A stretch of DNA of 64,000 bases. Origin: Faucicola osloensis_D. Its GTDB lineage: Bacteria; Pseudomonadota; Gammaproteobacteria; Pseudomonadales; Moraxellaceae. A program made the translations under genes and the position numbers. This document shows, piece after piece, positions 61,430-64,000 of this stretch. How positions within the stretch are numbered: the first letter of the stretch is position 1; every line of letters begins with the position of its first letter. The stretch lies in assembly GCA_020041925.1 (NCBI GenBank), contig CP083409.1. One strand, 5' to 3'. Under the pieces are notes generated by a model. It had not been told where the DNA came from and did no database searches. It worked only from the letters and a program-made list of their open reading frames with translations.

Positions 61430-62206
61430 TTATCTTTTGGCATAGCCTTGTTGGTTAAGATAAGGCAACACGTCGGGACGGACGGGTTTATCCAAATAAC
61501 TTTCAATGGTGTGCACCCAATCTGACCCTGCTTGACCACGCGCCGCATAATAATCCGCAACGGTTTGGTTATACTGGTCTAATGCGGATTTATCAGCGGG
61601 TTTATATTGGTTGGTGGAAACTACCAATGCCTTTGGCAAACGTGGACGCATGGCAGGGTTTTGGTCAGGGTAACCCAATGCCATGCCAAATAGCGGCACC
61701 ACGCCTTGTGGCAGTTTGAGTATGTCGCCCATCCGTCTGATGTCATTGCGGATACTGCCCAAATACACACCACCCAATCCCATACTCTCAGCCGCTAGTA
61801 GCAGATTTTGCGCCATAATGGCTGCATCAACCGCCCCAACAATGGTGACTTCAGTCCAATCAATTTGCGCATTGGGTACAAGGGTTTGGTGGCGGTGGTT
61901 GTCCATACAAAAAATTAGCAGCTCGGCACACTGCTCCACATAGGGATGACCGTATTTTTCCCCGTCTTTGGCTTGCTGGGCATCGGCACAAATACGGCGT
62001 ATGTCATAGCGCTGCGATGCATCTGTCACCCGAATGATGCTTGCCGACTGCAAAAATCCCGATGATGAGCCTGCCATCCCCGCTTCGATAAGCTGCTCAA
62101 ACGTTGCTGCATCTATTGGCTGGTTGGTAAATTTGCGAATCGAGCGATGATTGAGTATCGTCTCTAGGGTGGGTTTACTGTCACTATGCTCACTATGCGT
62201 TGTCAT
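61430..62206 (-). CDS. nfsA: NfsA-type NADPH nitroreductase
   Basis: 258 aa. FMN oxidoreductase with N-terminal HRSIRKFTNQPID, SSSGFLQSASIIRV, DAAIMAQNLLLAAESMGLGGVYLG and the C-terminal QPGNPAMRPRLPK-like segment (DQNPAMRPRLPKALV) followed by the Tyr/Arg-rich tail. It reduces nitro compounds and quinones with two electrons. It follows the CitE-like gene by 70 bp and is probably in the same operon. Confidence 0.9.
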   Translation of the reverse strand: MTTHSEHSDSKPTLETILNHRSIRKFTNQPIDAATFEQLIEAGMAGSSSGFLQSASIIRVTDASQRYDIRRICADAQQAKDGEKYGHPYVEQCAELLIFCMDNHRHQTLVPNAQIDWTEVTIVGAVDAAIMAQNLLLAAESMGLGGVYLGSIRNDIRRMGDILKLPQGVVPLFGMALGYPDQNPAMRPRLPKALVVSTNQYKPADKSALDQYNQTVADYYAARGQAGSDWVHTIESYLDKPVRPDVLPYLNQQGYAKR

Positions 62207-62276
62207 GATTTTCCCTGTTATGGTTTGCCTTGTTATGGTTTGTGTTGTTATAAGTTGAATTATGTTTTGATTAGCC

Positions 62277-63140
62277 TTAGGGTTGGTATTTTTGAATCAG
62301 CTTTTGCGCTTGCACAATCACCGGCGTATCGACCATCTGTCCATCCATGGCAAATGCGGCAAGCCCTGTCTGTGCATAATGGTCAACCACTTTTTTGGCA
62401 AAGGCAAGCTGTGCTTGGCTCGGTCTAGCCAGTGCATTGACAATGGCGACTTGGTTGGGATGAATACACAGCATCCCTGAAAAACCCAAATCGCGCCACC
62501 AATTAACGCGCTGGGTCAATCCGTCATCGTCATTAAAAGGTGGATACACGCATTCAATCGGTGGGGTGAGCGCATTGATAGCACTATGCAAGGTTAGCTG
62601 ATAACGGATTTGGTTGGCGACCATCTGCCCTGCCTCGCTGTCTGCGCGCACGCCCAATTTTTCACAGATATCCAAAAAGCCAAAACTGAGCGCAGTCAAT
62701 CCTGCTGCAGCGGCGATGTCAGGTATATTTGCCATGCCTTTGGGCGTCTCAATTAACGCAATCATGGGTTTGGCGAGGGCATGACGGACGCGGTCAATCT
62801 CTATGGCGTGCTCGACTTTGGGTAGCACTACCCCAATCACGTTGTTCATCGCAGACGCTGGTAAAGATTTGAGCAAATCAATATCGCCCGCTTGGTGGTT
62901 GCTACTTGCGGCATTGATACGCACCCAAACAGGCTGGGCATCAGCGCCGCTTAGATAATTGACCACATTGTCACGCGATTGCATTTTGACACTATCACTG
63001 ACCGCATCTTCTAAGTCAATTATCACCGTATCTGCGCCACGGGCAAAGGCTTTTTCCACCCGCTCAATATTGATGGCGGGTACAAACAAATAACTGGTTG
63101 CGCTCAATCCCTTGGGTTTTGCTACATTGTTTTCGCTCAT
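62277..63140 (-). CDS. HpcH/HpaI aldolase / citrate lyase beta-like protein
   Basis: 287 aa from the ATG at 63140, 6 nt after AAGGATG; a longer frame to 63230 overlaps the upstream terminator and is rejected. CitE-like TIM barrel: RSYLFVPA-like N-terminus (TSYLFVPAINIERVEKAF), DTVIIDLEDAV, VRINA, ALIETPKGMANI, FGFLDICEKLGV and CIHPNQVAIVNALA. Relatives cleave malyl-CoA, citramalyl-CoA or (3S)-citryl-CoA. There is no CitF/CitD partner, so citrate lyase itself is unlikely and the substrate is open. Confidence 0.88.
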   Translation of the reverse strand: MSENNVAKPKGLSATSYLFVPAINIERVEKAFARGADTVIIDLEDAVSDSVKMQSRDNVVNYLSGADAQPVWVRINAASSNHQAGDIDLLKSLPASAMNNVIGVVLPKVEHAIEIDRVRHALAKPMIALIETPKGMANIPDIAAAAGLTALSFGFLDICEKLGVRADSEAGQMVANQIRYQLTLHSAINALTPPIECVYPPFNDDDGLTQRVNWWRDLGFSGMLCIHPNQVAIVNALARPSQAQLAFAKKVVDHYAQTGLAAFAMDGQMVDTPVIVQAQKLIQKYQP

Positions 63141-63209
63141 GCGACATCCTTTTTCGTCCATTTTTGATGAGATATTCTTTTTGGCAAACAACTTATCAAA
63201 CAGTTTATC

Positions 63210-63245
63210 AAAAAACGCCGCCCTACCCAAAGTAAGGCGTTTTTT
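63210..63245 (-). terminator. Terminator after the uracil permease gene
   Basis: 10-bp stem A6-CGCC / GGCG-T6 with a 16-nt loop, just past the permease stop. Confidence 0.75.
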
Positions 63246-63248
63246 AGT

Positions 63249-64000
63249 TTATTTTAAAACCGTCAATTTGGCTTTTTCACTGCGGCTAAACAGTAAATTT
63301 AACACGATGGCGACCACTGTCGCAGTACCGATACCGCCCAAATTAAATTGTCCAATATGTAAGCTAAAATCCCCAGCCCCCATAATGACGGTCACCGCAG
63401 CAATGATTAAATTAGCATTTTTGCTAAAATCAATGTGATTATCCAGCCAAATTTTGACCCCTGCTACCGTGATAAGCCCAAACACCACGATGGAGGCGCC
63501 GCCCAATAATGGCGCTGGGATGGTATGGATAATCGCGCCAAATTTTGGTGACAGCCCCAGTAGCACAGCAATCAAGCCTGCCACCACAAAAACCGTGGTC
63601 GAGTATACTTTAGTCACTGCCATCACGCCGATATTTTCCGCATAGGTTGTGACGCCCGTACCGCCCATGCTCGATGACATCGCCGTACATAGACCATCGG
63701 CGAAAAACGCCCGTCCCATATAGGGCGATACCGCTTGTCCTGTCATGGCTTCTACCGCTTTGATATGTCCCAAATTTTCGGCGATTAAAATAAACGCAAC
63801 CGGGGCAATCAAAATTATTGCGTTAATATCAAACGTCGGATGATAAAAATTGGGTAATCCCACCCAAGCTGCTTGAGCAACTGGGGTAAAATCAATCGGC
63901 TTGCCATATCCAAGCACATTGGTGAGCACAAAATATGCCATATACGCCAATACCAAACCAATCAGTAGCAACAAACGACGTAGCATACCGCGGCTAAACA
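63249..64000 (-). CDS. uraA: NCS2 family uracil permease, C-terminal part
   Basis: Partial: the frame stays open to the right edge, and the ATG at 63986 is internal (preceded by FSRG in frame). At least 250 aa visible. The uracil-binding glutamates are recognisable in IAENLGHIKA and GTTYAENIG-like VTTYAENIGVMAV, with the family loop SMGGTG. It imports uracil with a proton. The gene name is by family resemblance; RutG-like is possible. Confidence 0.88.
   Translation of the reverse strand, partial: FSRGMLRRLLLLIGLVLAYMAYFVLTNVLGYGKPIDFTPVAQAAWVGLPNFYHPTFDINAIILIAPVAFILIAENLGHIKAVEAMTGQAVSPYMGRAFFADGLCTAMSSSMGGTGVTTYAENIGVMAVTKVYSTTVFVVAGLIAVLLGLSPKFGAIIHTIPAPLLGGASIVVFGLITVAGVKIWLDNHIDFSKNANLIIAAVTVIMGAGDFSLHIGQFNLGGIGTATVVAIVLNLLFSRSEKAKLTVLK

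Noticed and set aside
63141..63230. Longer start for the CitE-like protein
   Set aside because: The extra 30 codons overlap the terminator of the upstream permease and lack a ribosome site.

Overview
This window reads as core chromosome of a gammaproteobacterium of the family Moraxellaceae, most like Moraxella/Faucicola (for example M. osloensis) or a close relative. The grounds are AT-leaning base composition, the set and style of the proteins, a type II secretion gene cluster containing only the four minor pseudopilins, a 6S RNA, and a TamA/TamB pair. The assignment is by eye and stops at family level. Almost all of the DNA is housekeeping. There is no phage, transposase, CRISPR array, plasmid gene or recognisable defence island.

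Layout. 1-2200: the end of a TauE/SafE-like membrane protein with a His/Met-rich tail, then a stretch of very small genes (a 27-aa acidic ORF, a CxxxGC-type oxidoreductase-like protein, a 21-aa hydrophobic peptide, an acidic hypothetical protein). 2290-7850 (minus strand): mfd, a secreted protein, rraA and a frameshifted SDR gene. 8190-9300: rpsT and adk, convergent. 9560-15450 (minus): cytochrome c maturation genes ccmF-ccmG-ccmH-ccmI, preceded by a DUF445 membrane protein. 15920-21410 (plus): mrdA (PBP2), rsmD, dgt and a FabR-like TetR regulator. 21510-29770 (minus): tamB and a frameshifted, unusually long tamA. 29890-34350: an LplT-like transporter, an NlpD-like lipoprotein, pdxA, a phasin-like protein and tRNA-Arg(CCT). 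34500-41660 (plus): dnaE, a lone Hpt protein, trmJ, an acyltransferase and cysE. 41740-46750: ctpA, gpmI, 6S RNA and a purine permease. 46980-50940 (minus): gspH-I-J-K and a TetR regulator. 51030-53640: a 26-bp tandem repeat, tatD, hemW and a tiny repeat-peptide gene. 53760-64000: a MATE exporter, cysK, dapD, a carboxymuconolactone decarboxylase-like protein, queE, a DMT transporter, purB, nfsA, a CitE-like lyase and the end of a uracil permease.

Functional groups. TamA and TamB form the outer-membrane translocation module. CcmF/G/H/I carry thiol handling and haem ligation for c-type cytochromes; ccmABCDE lie elsewhere. The Gsp genes supply the pseudopilus tip of type II secretion. CysE and CysK are the two cysteine-synthesis steps, at separate loci. 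MrdA, DapD and the NlpD-like protein serve the cell wall.

The most unusual things are small. Three reading frames are broken by one base in a homopolymer (SDR, tamA, the repeat peptide), which is either sequencing error or phase variation. There are three candidate microproteins with their own signals. Short tandem repeats sit at or beside start codons (mfd, rsmD). A palindrome overlaps the promoter of the FabR-like regulator gene. No complete new multi-gene system is evident.
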